Source: Adiantum capillus-veneris
Taxonomy: Eukaryota > Streptophyta > Polypodiopsida > Polypodiales > Pteridaceae
Direction of reading: 5' to 3'
DNA length: 64,000 nucleotides
NCBI GenBank assembly: GCA_014529385.2
Contig: CM043950.1
Span: 67,148,935-67,212,934 of the forward strand
A program made the translations under genes and the position numbers. Positions 41,476-51,331 of the stretch are shown here, in pieces. How positions within the stretch are numbered: the first letter of the stretch is position 1; each line of letters starts with the position of its first letter. The notes below the pieces were generated by a model that was not told the DNA's origin, did not search any database, and worked only from the letters and a program-made list of their open reading frames with translations.

Positions 41476-42802
41476 ATGGATGATGAGGATTTTATTTCTT
41501 CTTTGTTACCGCAGCAGAGACAGTGGTACGTGGAGCGTCATCGCTCTGGCGCATCACCGCGCGTTCCTACTCCATCCGCATCTCCCTCTCTTTCAGAGCA
41601 TTCGGCGCGCTCCGAAGCTTCGGTGTCGACGAGACGATCTTCACACTCGTCTAGACACCGGCGCTCTAGTGGTGGCAGTGGTGGTTGTTGTGGGGATTCC
41701 GCCGCCGATGCCTCCACACTGCCTCGTGTTCAAAGAGGCTCTTTACCCTCCCCTTCTTTGCCCGCCCTCACACCAGCCACAGCATCGCCATCTACGCCAG
41801 GTTTTGCGCGGCTGACTGTTCCTAGCAGCTACACACCTCTACCTACTCCACCAGGAGCCACCCCACTCGACACTCCTCGCTTCGGGCCCCAGACGCCGGT
41901 GGAGACACCTGACGTCCGTACCCCCATCGACACACCGCTAGAGACCCCTGTCGGGACACCCAGGTTCACTCGTCACCGGCTTGCCTTACTCCATCCACTT
42001 CAGCGGCGGCATCATCATGGATGATGACGGCAAGAAGGTGATCTCGCGCATGCGTGGTCTTTGCTCTCAGCTGTTTAGACACTACATACTAAACAAATGG
42101 AGTGAAGTACCAAGTGATTTAAAAGCCAGAGTCATCAGCATACTTCATGATGAGTTTCTCGTTCCAACACGGGATCAGCGCTTCAATGAAGACCTGATGA
42201 AGATTCGAATGCGCGAATACTGCAAACACAAGCGTTCCGAAGTGAAAAAAGCAATCAAGCATGGGTGGAACAGGCCAGATTGGCTGGCCAAAGAAGATTG
42301 GAAGAATGCGAAGAAAGCAGTGCGCGAGAATCCCGACAAGTGGAAGCAACAAAAGGATGCAGCCAGAGCGCGAGTAGAGGCAGGGAGCTCGCACCACTTG
42401 GGGAGTGGTGGATGGGCATCATTTGAGGCCGATTTTGTAAGTGTTTTCGCATTGCTCTTTATGTTCGATAGTTTAGGGTTTATGAGTTTTTTAATTCTAA
42501 CATAATGAAATCTTTGTATGTTTTGATAGTGGTCGATGACAGGACGTGATCCCACACCGTACGAGCGCGAGTACGCAGGCAGGAAGGGCTTAAACGCCCT
42601 GATGGACATTCTCAGTTCTCGCGGCGGCATGGTTAGTATTAGGGTTTACTCTTTTCTATTTTTTGTATTGTTTTATAAATGTCGTTATATGTTTATACTT
42701 ACTGAAAGCTGTCTTATTGTCTTTTTTTGCAAAATCCGACAGATACGCCGCTTGGACGCGATGAGACGTCTGACTAGACGACGTCAGTTTAGCCGTAGCT
42801 AG
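41476..42802 (+). CDS. CACTA second protein, Transposase_24 (Ptta/En/Spm) type
   Basis: The N-terminal part (41476-42024) is Ser/Pro/Thr-rich with repeated TPxxTP words. The conserved part lies in 41981-42436: LFRHYILNKWSEVPSDLKAR, then EVKKAIKHGWNRPDWLAKED, then WKQQKDAARARVEAGSSHHL and GSGGWASFEADF. It joins across GTAAGT...GATAG to 42530-42631 (WSMTGRDPTPYEREYAGRKG) and then 42743-42802 (IRRLDAMRRLTRRR, stop). This K/R-rich block followed by G-x-P-x-x-Y-E is typical of plant Transposase_24 proteins encoded next to tnp2. The Pro-rich and conserved parts are in different frames near 42000, so there is an indel or unseen splice. An acceptor at 41473 would join the tnp2 exon to it in phase. 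It may bind the subterminal repeats. Confidence 0.78.
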
Positions 42803-43135
42803 ATAGCATTAGTTTAGGGTTTCTCATAGCTTATGTATCATGAGACGGATTTTATACGTCTTTTTGAACCATGTATATTATTACATTTGTCACCGCAGTT
42901 CATTTTGCCAATCAATTCTTTATGCCTATGATGTTGTACAATTGTCATTATTACATTTGCCAATCAATTCATTTTGCCTATGATGTGTACAATTGTCAAT
43001 TTTACGCTTGTCAATTTTGCAAACAATGCGTCTTGTGGGTGACTATTTTGGGTCTATTATCTACCCTTGCACTTTTTTTAAAAAGTGAATCAAGTACAAT
43101 ATGGTTGATGGGTGGCAGGGCATTCAATGCCCTGT
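42803..43135. other. CACTA 3' non-coding region
   Basis: A/T-rich. Contains a short degenerate direct repeat (attacatttgccaatcaatt words, 42886-43020). No gene seen. Confidence 0.5.
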
Positions 43136-43415
43136 CACCAAAAAAAAATTCTCTCGGGCGTCGCTATAACCGTCGCTATTTATGGCTCTGGAGCGTCGCT
43201 ATAAGCGTCGCTATAAGCTTCTGTGAGAGCGTCGCTATAACCGTCGCTATGACCGTCGCTATGAGCGTCTCTATATAGCGATGCCTATAGCGACGCATAT
43301 AGCGACGCTCTCGTAGCGACGCTATTAGCGACGGTTTTAGCGACGCCGGGGGTTATAAAAACCCGTGTATTTCCATCGCTAACAGCGTCACAAGAGCACA
43401 CAACCTCTTGTAGTG
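43136..43415. repeat. CACTA right subterminal repeat array and terminal repeat
   Basis: By eye seven copies of GTCGCTAT (43140-43262) are followed, after about 43270, by six copies of the inverse TAGCGACG (43276-43345), then the terminal repeat (43402-43415). The switch of orientation allows the array to fold on itself. Such arrays are the binding sites of CACTA accessory proteins in En/Spm. Confidence 0.85.
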
Positions 43416-43426
43416 GGTATTAGAGC
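43416..43426 (+). promoter_or_regulatory. gypsy-4 primer-binding site, displaced by CACTA insertion
   Basis: GGTATTAGAGC, one base different from the tRNA-iMet site (T)GGTATCAGAGC. The first three bases are also the CACTA target duplication (GGT), so the CACTA landed at the LTR/primer-site junction. Confidence 0.8.
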
Positions 43427-45530
43427 AACAAGCACCCCCTCCCCTCCTTCTCTCTCTTTCTTACGTATATATTTGTGTTTTCTTGATCACTACTGATACA
43501 TTTAAAAGCAACGTGAGCACTCTCTCTCTCTCTCTCTCTCTGCGTCCTAATTTGCATCCAAAACTAGGTGGTGCCCCAAATTTGTGTAGGGTTAGGTTGT
43601 GGATTAGTGTGTGTTTGTTGTTTTCTTCCAACCCCAACCCAATTGAGCTGCATGGGAGCCTAGAAGGGTGCTTAGAGGCCACTCTTCTTGTTGCCCGCCC
43701 CGGACTGCCTTAGATTGGTGCCCCCACTGAGGAATCAACTTGTTATGTTTTCGTGTAGGATCAATATTTACAATAGTCAAGTAGATTGCATGAATCACGA
43801 GAATTTGTATGATCTTGTCATTCCCATTACAAGGCAAAAGATACACTTAATTGTAAGTACTAAGTTGCAATTTCAATGTGTAATTCATAGAATATTGGGT
43901 TCTCTTAGGTTAGCCGAAATAAACACTTTGGTAAATCCTTTTATTTTGCCTCTGATTAGGTACGATTTTAGTTTGGATGTATATATCTTTGTTTTATTTT
44001 AAGCATTAGGTTATGTATAGAGCATGGATAATGGCCCAGAAATGTTTCCTTTTTGCTTCACACCACATATTAGGATAAATATTGCAGTCAGTAGAAAGAT
44101 ACATCTTCAGCAGCGTATGGTGTTTATGTTTGGGGCTAAAAGAACAGGGGAAATTCTTGCATCTCCACAACCTGTCATCCTAGCTCTCATCAAATACCAC
44201 AGTTCTTTTGATGTACATGTGTTCATTTTATTTTAAAATGAAGTGCAGTCCAACAAAATAGTGTGTATGTTGGTTTATTCTTTGTTTAAATTTGTTATAG
44301 AAAACAAAAAAATGATCATTTTTTCTAACAGGGAATGTGTGTGCTATGAAAGTTCAGTCCTTAGAGATCTAACTCTATTACCGATTAAGTTGCATGAGCA
44401 GGTAGTAAGTGTCTCCCTCATAACAAGAGGGTGGTGAAGTTAAGACGAAAGGTCCTGCGTGCGGATTCCATTTTCCTCTTGCTATTTGGCACTAAGAAAG
44501 ACCGCACATTCATTCAAATAATGTGTGCCCTAATATTGGTAAATAGAGTGAAATTTGGTGTTTGGCGAGTGCATTTCACCATTGAGGAAGACTCTTCAGG
44601 AAACTTGCGGCCAGAGTTCATGCTTCATAGAATCACATTTGGTGGATTTTCCCTCATTTGCGTCTTATTAATAGTCTTCCTTTCACTTTCAACAAAGGAG
44701 ATAGGGAGCTATTTAGGGCTTGTCTTAATAAAGAGAGCATAGAGAAGATTGCAAATTTGTATAAATTCTCATCCTTCTCTACTTTCTATGACACTTTGTT
44801 TATAGAGACATTGTAAATCTCTTTATGCTTATGAATGATTAACCATAATCCTAAGGAGTTTTTGTCTAAGAATTTTGTAGCACAAGTGGAGTCTTTAAAT
44901 CCTGCAAGCTTGATTGGACTTGATGAGGATGTTCTTTATGAAATAGTGATAAGGTTTCCTCACTCCGACTGTGTGGAACCCGAAGGAAAGGAGCTCCTAG
45001 TCAATTGCTACTTTCTCACAGCCTTCGACAAGCATGAAGATCTAGTTTTTATACAAACCGCTTGTGCATTGGGAATTGTAGAGCAAGTACAATTCATCAC
45101 TTGGGACATGGTTGCTCTTTTGGATCTAGAAAATGAAGTTCTAGAGATTTTCGTTTATTACCTTAGCTTTGAATAATTTCAACCCTTCTTAGAGCTCATC
45201 AATAGTCTACCTTTTTGTTTTGATCAAACAAATCGAGACCTCATTGAAGCTTGGATAGCTAAATAAGAAGACCTAGAGTGGTACTTTCTTCCTTCTTCAT
45301 TTGCAAGTGAGTGGCTCTAAATTTCTATTGTATCCCTTGTTGTAGCTTGTGTTGTAATCTTTCATAATAATAGAAAACTAACGCCAAATGTCTGAATATC
45401 CTCTTTTCTTTGGACCTAGAGAGGTACTTTCTTACTTCTTCATTTGCAAGCGAGTGGCTCTAAATTTCTATTGTATCCCTTGTTGTAGCTTGTGTTGTAA
45501 TCTTTCATAATAAAGGAAAAATAACACCAA
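43427..45530 (+). other. gypsy-4 leader with extra, partly duplicated open frames
   Basis: Four open stretches of 60-115 codons (43688-44002, 44024-44236, 44431-44742, 44835-45176) have normal composition and resemble one another in pairs: SFDVHVFILF with SLDVYIFVLF, and DRTFIQIMCALILVNRVKFG with EDLVFIQTACALGIVEQVQF. Tat/Ogre elements are known for an extra frame upstream of gag, and these look like duplicated pieces of such a frame broken by stops. At 45285-45550 a ~143-bp tandem duplication includes the gag start codon. (TC)n lies at 43517-43540. Confidence 0.5.
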
Positions 45531-45550
45531 ATGTCCGAATATCCTCTTTT
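45285..45550 (+). repeat. 143-bp tandem duplication across the gag start
   Basis: gagtggctctaaatttctat, then tgtatcccttgttgtagctt occurs at about 45310 and 45453. Both copies end in atgtc(t/c)gaatatcctctttt, giving two start codons (45389 and 45531); only the second leads into a long gag frame. Confidence 0.85.
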
Positions 45551-46291
45551 CTTTGGAGATCCTAGAGAGGATATAGAATTATTTTTAGCAAATTTCAAGA
45601 TGTCTTGCCATATCAAGAGGATATTAACTGATCAAGAACGTGTAGAAATGTTTGAGGTGGTCCTTAGGAAAGATGCTAGAACTTGGTTTGACTCTTTGCC
45701 TAAGGAAGTTAAGAGGAATTACATAGAATTTTTGAATCATTTCAAGAGATACTTCTTTGATCCCCAAAACACTCAAAAACTATGGCAAGACATTGTTTCT
45801 CATAAGCAAAAAGATCTAGATGACTAGTACAAGCAAGAGTTTTTACGTCTTTGGGCTCTATGGATATGAAATGTTGCTAACCCTGGTGATGGTGCATAAT
45901 TTCTAAAGAAGGAGAGGTTCATAGCTAGACTCTTTCCTGATCTTAAGGCAAAGGTGGAGGCGGATGCACCTGCCACCTATGATACAACTGAAATTAAAGC
46001 TTCCAAGAAGTATAGGAAACTCAAGTGCCTAAGGGGAGAGGTTCCAATAGAAGGTCTTATATCCAAAGGTAAGTCACAAGCATCGACATCTAGGGAGCTT
46101 CCTGAGGTAACAACTGAAGTAATCAAGAAGTTAAATGAATCTTTAAGCAGCCTGTCAATTCAACTTGCACAAGCCATAGGTCCAAAGGCACAAGCAAAGA
46201 AGTCAGAAGAGAGAGAGCCATGACCTAGGAGAGTCTTGCAATGTTGGAATTGTGGAGAGTCTAGACATGGGATGCATAATTTTGTTTGTCC
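45531..46291 (+). pseudogene. gypsy-4 gag
   Basis: 45531-45827 reads MSEYPLFFGDPREDIELFLA, then TDQERVEMFEVVLRKDARTW and NHFKRYFFDP, a typical gag capsid segment. After stops it resumes at 45954-46223 (KSQASTSRELPEVTTEVIKK). A zinc knuckle, CWNCGESRHGMHNFVC (46243-46290), has six instead of four residues between His and the last Cys. Premature stops near 45825 and 46222. Confidence 0.8.
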
Positions 46292-46657
46292 GATGGGGAG
46301 CTAGGAAGACCTAGCTTGAATTACCCAGTGATGAATGCAGGTGAAGGAATGGGTCAAAAACCAAGGCTTCTACAAAGGCCAAATGGAGCAAGACCACCTC
46401 CACAAGGGGTAGAAGGAGTTTCACCTTTGCCAGATCCAAATGTGCATGTGGTAGAGGTGATGAATTCAAATGAGGTTAACATGGAAGCAAATGGAATTAA
46501 GTGTGGCCGATGAAAAGGTAAGGAGAAAGAAGGAGTTATGTCACAAAGTGACCATGGACGAGAAAAGAAGGCAAAGGAGACCAAGGAAGCTAAGAGGACT
46601 TGACGTCGTATCGACCTCCAATACTTCCCTCTTGGACATGGTACGGCTCCATACAAC

Positions 46658-47125
46658 TTGTTAGAAGACATGAGAGGTAAGGGTCCTAATATCTCATGGC
46701 CTCAATTTCTTGCATTATGTTCGCAAGTTAGGAGGGATTTAACAAAGACAGTTAGCACTAGGATAAAGGTAAAAGAGAGTGTGCCCATTGTAAAAATTGC
46801 ACAAGCTGGAATGAATGAGGATATTACACCTGTGCTAGATTGTGACATCAAAGGAAGATTGGTTAGGAAAGGTCTAGTGGATGGGGGCGCACAAATTTGT
46901 ATCATGACAGAGGAACCCATGCAAAGACTAGGCATGCACATCCATGAGACACCTGAAATTAAAGTCAAGATGGAAAACAATAGCAAGGCTAGGTATGTAG
47001 GCATTTGTAAAAGTGTTTTTGTGGAGGCCTTTGGCATTAAGAAGGCAGTGGATTTCTATGTCATGTCTACCAAAGAAAATGGTTACCCATTTATCCTAGG
47101 AAGACCATGGCTAATGAAAATGTGA
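46658..47125 (+). pseudogene. gypsy-4 protease
   Basis: Retropepsin region with active site LVDGGAQICIMTEEPMQRLG and the later ILGRPWL motif. The variant DGGA is seen in several plant Tat elements. The frame is open, but it is cut off from gag and RT by stops. Confidence 0.8.
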
Positions 47126-47194
47126 GCTTTGCAGGATTGGGAGAGTGGAAAGCTAATTTAGAGGAATGACAATCATAAGAAGGTTGTCTTTGAC

Positions 47195-48350
47195 ATGAAG
47201 GAGAAACACCAAGAGGAGCTCCATGAAGAATCATCACAAAGCGAGATGGAGGAAGGATGGACCGATAGCACTTCAGAAGAAGAAAGTAGCGGTAGCATTA
47301 CTGAAGAGGAGTCTTCCATCAAAGTCATGGGGGTAAGTTTTAAGCCAAGCAACCAAGAGACCTCTTGTCAAGGCTTGGAAGAGGTAGGTACTCAAGAGAA
47401 CCAGAATGTGAAGGTATGTTGTCTACAACACTTACAAAGGACGAAAGAGAGGAGTTCAAATGTGTGCTAAGGAAGTTTCCTAGGCTTTTTGCTAAAGACT
47501 ACACTGACGTGCGTGGAGTAGATGTTGTTCAACACAAGATTGAGTAAAATCCACAGGCCACACCTAATGCTCAAAAGCTACAAAGGCTAGGAGTCATAAG
47601 GACCAGGCTTTACTCAAGGAGGTAAGAAAGCTTCTAGCAGTAGGTTTCATTTATCCATTGAGAATTCAAAGTGGGTCACTCCCATTATTGTCACTCCCAA
47701 GAAGAGCGGCAAGTGGAGGGTGTGTGTGGATTTACCATCCACTAAATGAGGCAACAAAAAGAGATCACTTTTCCCTCCCATTTCAGGATGAGATACTAAA
47801 TGAGGTAGCTAGTCACGAGAAGTACACTATGTGTGAATGCTACTAAGGTTATTTTCAAATAGGTATCGCATTGGAGGATCAGTGAAAAACAACGTTCATC
47901 ACTCCTTGGGGTTGTTATGCTTTTAGAGTCATGCCATTTGGCCTGACAAATGCTCTTACAACTTTTCAATGTTTCATGAACATGGTGTTTCAAGAATTCT
48001 TTGGAAAGTCAATTAGAGTGTTCATTGATGATTTTTGCATTTATAGCTCAAAATAATTGCATCTACAAAAGGTAGAAGAAGGTCTAAAAAGACTTTACGA
48101 CATGGGAGGTCAGCTCAATCCCGACAAATGTCACATAGGTGAGGATGAAGTGATCTTGCTCGGTCACAAGGTTTTCTATAAAGGCATTGAGGTGGATCCT
48201 TCAAAGGCAAAGGATCTTATTGAGCTCCCATCACCCAAGAATCTCAAAGAGGTCATCTTATTCATTGAAAAGGTGAAGTATATGTCATGCTTCATTCACT
48301 TAGCTTTGGAGTTGCTTCATCCTTTGCAAAAGTTGACAGAACAAGTATAA
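47195..48350 (+). pseudogene. gypsy-4 reverse transcriptase
   Basis: The acidic linker (EESSGSITEEESSIKVMG) is followed by RT: FPRLFAKDYTDVRGVD, WIYHPLNEATKRDHFSLPFQ, YAFRVMPFGLTNALTTFQ, the active-site box FIDDFCIYS (48021-48047) and LNPDKCHIGEDEVILLGHKV. Several in-frame stops (near 47550, 47845, 47880 and 48054) and frame changes interrupt it. Confidence 0.85.
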
Positions 48351-49310
48351 TTTTCATGGTCTGATGAGCTTGAAGAGTAATTTTGTAACATTAAAGTCAT
48401 TTTGTCAGAGCTACCAACACTCATGCCTCCTTGTTGGGAGTACACACTCTTTGTTAGCTCTACTGTGGGGAAGGAAACAATTGGTGTAGTTTTATTACAA
48501 CAAGATCCCCATAGTACCAGGATGTAACCCACCTACTTTGCTAGTAGGGTCATGAATGCCTTGGAGAGAGTCTACACAGAGGCAAAACTCATGATGCTTT
48601 CTCTCATATTTGCGGTACCGGTGAGAAATTTTAGATTCTACTTGCTACCAAAACCTTTTGTAATTCTCACTACAAAAAATTTGTTCCCTTGGGTGTCATC
48701 TCAAATGAATCTTAGTACTAAGATCTCAAAGTGGATTATGGAGTTGCAAGAGTTTCAATACTCTTTCAAGGTAAAAGATAATGTGTGTGCACAATTGGCA
48801 GGGATTCTCACTTATAGAGTACATGAGAAGGAGATTAAGGTGCCTGTAGTAAATACCCTACCATTTCCACCACCAAAAAGTATTCCTAACACCTTTACCT
48901 TATTCTTTGATGGAGCTTTTTGATGAGCCACAGGAAAAGCACGGGGAGGGCTAGTGTTTCTCAAACCCAATGGAGAGGTGATCATGAAAGAGAAGGTCAA
49001 TCTACCATGTTCAACTAGCAACAATGAAGCAGAATACGACACACTACTCCATGGTTTAAATATGTGCATTAGTCAAGGTATACAATATCTCATGGTAAAG
49101 GGGGATGCACTTCTCATCGTGAAGCAGATTTTAGGCATTTGGGCATGCAAAAATAAAAGACTAAAGGCCAAAGTTCACATCATCCATAGGGTATTCAATC
49201 AATTTGAGGAGGTGCATTATATCATATTCCTAGGAAAAAAAATGAGGATGCTAATCTACTTGCACAACAAGCAATTGCATGTGTTCAGAAAGAAGTGCAG
49301 GTCATCATGA
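48351..49310 (+). pseudogene. gypsy-4 RNase H plus second plant-type RNase H
   Basis: The first RNase H: LFVSSTVGKETIGVVLLQQD, then NALERVYTEAKLMMLSLIFA and KWIMELQEFQYSFKVKDN (48430-48800). The second: LFFDGAF (48902-48922, then TGA), ARGGLVFLKPNGEVIMKEK, CSTSNNEAEYDTLLHGLNM, YLMVKGDALLIVKQ (48930-49290). The SNNEAEY block is typical of the additional RNase H acquired by the Tat lineage. Damage: TGA at 48923 and frame changes near 49240. Confidence 0.82.
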
Positions 49311-49329
49311 TGGCAATAGCGGTCAAGCA

Positions 49330-49570
49330 ACCGAGGTACTAGGGATTGGAGTCATTGACTCCCATTATTGGCTACATTTTGGAGGGTGGGTTTCCACAAG
49401 ACTTCACAAAGGCTCAGAAGAGGAGACTTATGAAGAAGGTAAGTGCATATCTCTTCCTAGAAGGATCCCTATATCAAGGAGGGAAGGATCAAGTGTGAAA
49501 AAGAGTACCAACTATTGAGGCAATTCCAGCCATTTTAAAAGGTTTGCATGAAGAGTCATGTGGTGGTCAT
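49330..49570 (+). pseudogene. gypsy-4 integrase, part before the copia insertion
   Basis: Frames here read into the integrase zinc-binding region, ending HEESCGGH at 49570, where the copia starts. The sequence continues with the Cys pair beyond 54152. Confidence 0.7.
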
Positions 49571-49771
49571 TGAAGGAGTACGAGAGAAAGTGCGACGCGA
49601 GAGAGAGTGCGATAAGAAGATCACGACGATATGGTGAACTCGCTCTACTGTAATGTGTAGAGCACAGTGAGTTCTTATTAGGTTTTCACAAAAGAATATG
49701 TGTACATACCTGGCGGCCCGCCCACTTACTGGGCAACCACATTGGGCTTTATACCCCAACAACCTCCCACT
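49571..49771 (-). repeat. copia 3' LTR
   Basis: 201 bp. The minus strand starts TGTTGGGGTATAAAGCCC and ends CGTACTCCTTCA. The block gcccgcccacttac...accacattgggctttatacc recurs at 54101-54151. Confidence 0.8.
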
Positions 49772-49850
49772 TAAAGTCCAATGTGGTACTTTAAGTGTGA
49801 GAGAAGCTACTATACAAGCTAATATACAAGAGATGTAGAGAAGTGATGTA

Positions 49851-51331
49851 CTACCCTACACCTAACTGCTTGCGAAAATGCGCAAAGCTCTCTGAGGGAA
49901 GTCTTTTTGTAAGTAGATCAGCAGGATTTTCTGTGGTGTGAACTTTGACAAGCTGAAGTCTCTTATCCTCGAGCATTTCCCTGATGAAATGATACTTCAC
50001 ATCCACATGCTTTGTCTTTGAGTGATAAATTGGATTGCGAGCCAATTGTATAGCACTTTGACTATCACAATTTAACACAGGCATCCCTTCTTTGATTACC
50101 AAATATGTTACTAGTCGATTAAGCCAAATTGATTCTTTGCATGCCTCTGATGCTGCAACATATTCAGCCTCTATAGTAGACTGAGTAACACAATCTTGTA
50201 ATCTAGAACGCCATGATACTGCTCCACCAGCCAATGTAAAGACATACCCTGACTTAGACCTTCGGTTGTCTAAGTCACCTGCATAATCTGAGTAAAACCC
50301 TTTACACTTAGCTCCGGACTCCCATAGCATATACGCATACTCTTTGTAGCTTTCAAGTATCTCAATATTCCTTTCACTGCCTCCCAATGTTTCTTGCCTG
50401 GTTTTGACATGTATCGACTTACTACTCCCACTGAAAATGCAATGTCTGGGCGAGTAGAAATCATTGCATACATCAAACTACCCACTGCAGACGCATATGG
50501 AATCTTATCCATTTCAGCCTGTTCTTCCTCAGACACAGGACAATCTTGTTTGCTAAGTTTCACATATGGTGGCAATGGAACACTCAATGCCTTTCCCTTC
50601 TCCATATTGAAACTTTGCAAAACCTTGTCAATATACTCTCTTTGAGATAACCAAATCAACTTGTTTGATCTGTCTCTATCAATGCGCATACCAAGTATAT
50701 GACTTGCCTCACCCATGTCTTTCATGTCAAACGATCGATTTTGCCATCTTTGACTTCAAAGCTGAAATTTCTTCCAAGTGCTTGCCAGCAATCAACATGT
50801 CATCCACATACAAAATAAGGATCAGCCAACTGCCATCCTTAGCTCTCTTTGTATATAGACAGTGATCGAACTCACTACGTTTGTAGCCTTGAGAAAGCAT
50901 AAACTTGTGGAACTTATGGTACCATGCCCTCGTGATTGTTTTAAGCCATAAAGACTCTTTAACAACTAGCATACCCAATCTTCCTTGCCTTTGTCAACAA
51001 ACCCTTTTGGCTGCTGCATGTAAATTTCCACATCTAAATCACCATGCAAGAACACTGTCTTGACATCCATTTGGTGCAACACCAAATCTAATATGGCAAC
51101 CAATGCAAGAAAGCATCTCAATGTAGTCATCTTGACCACCGGAGAGAAGATTTCATCAAAGTCAATGCCTTGTTCTTGCTTAAAGCCCTTGGCAACAAGT
51201 CTTGCTTTGTACTTTCGCTGACTATCATGAGCGGTGATCTTATACCTGTAAACCCATTTACAAGGTAGAGCCTTTTTGCCTTGTGGTAATTTAACTAGCT
51301 TACATGTCTTGTTTTTATGCAGAGCTGTCAT
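49851..51331 (-). pseudogene. copia reverse transcriptase and RNase H
   Basis: RT: 51331-50966 (ALPCKWVYRYKITAHDSQRK, YKARLVAKGFKQEQGIDFDE, HQMDVKTVFLHGDLD), 50978-50727 (GYKRSEFDHCLYTKRAKDGS, then the active-site box LYVDDMLIAG), 50725-50270 (ILGMRIDRDRSNKLIWLSQR, GSLMYAMISTRPDIAF). RNase H: 50387-49851 (DYAGDLDNRRSKSGYVFTLA, SWRSRLQDCVTQSTIEAEYV, CDSQSAIQLARNPIYHSKTK, ENPADLLTKRLP). Frame changes at about 50970, 50730 and 50280. The motifs are intact, so only a few indels separate this copy from a coding one. Confidence 0.9.

Larger units (their letters stand above)
25747..43415 (+). mobile_element. CACTA (En/Spm) DNA transposon, 17.7 kb
   Basis: Starts CACTACAAGAGGCT and ends with its inverse (reverse complement CACTACAAGAGGTT), flanked by GGT at 25744-25746 and 43416-43418, the 3-bp duplication expected of CACTA elements. 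Both subterminal regions carry many copies of GCGACGCT / GTCGCTAT motifs, presumed transposase-binding sites. It encodes tnp2 (truncated) and a Transposase_24-like protein at 39.6-42.8 kb, and carries an HMA gene fragment and a four-gene module with a histone-protease-phosphatase fusion. It inserted at the LTR / primer-site junction of gypsy-4. Perfect ends and target duplication suggest a fairly recent insertion. Confidence 0.93.

Noticed and set aside
43136-43380. CRISPR-like array
   Set aside because: The short repeats are contiguous, change orientation and sit at a CACTA end; this is a transposon subterminal array in a eukaryote.
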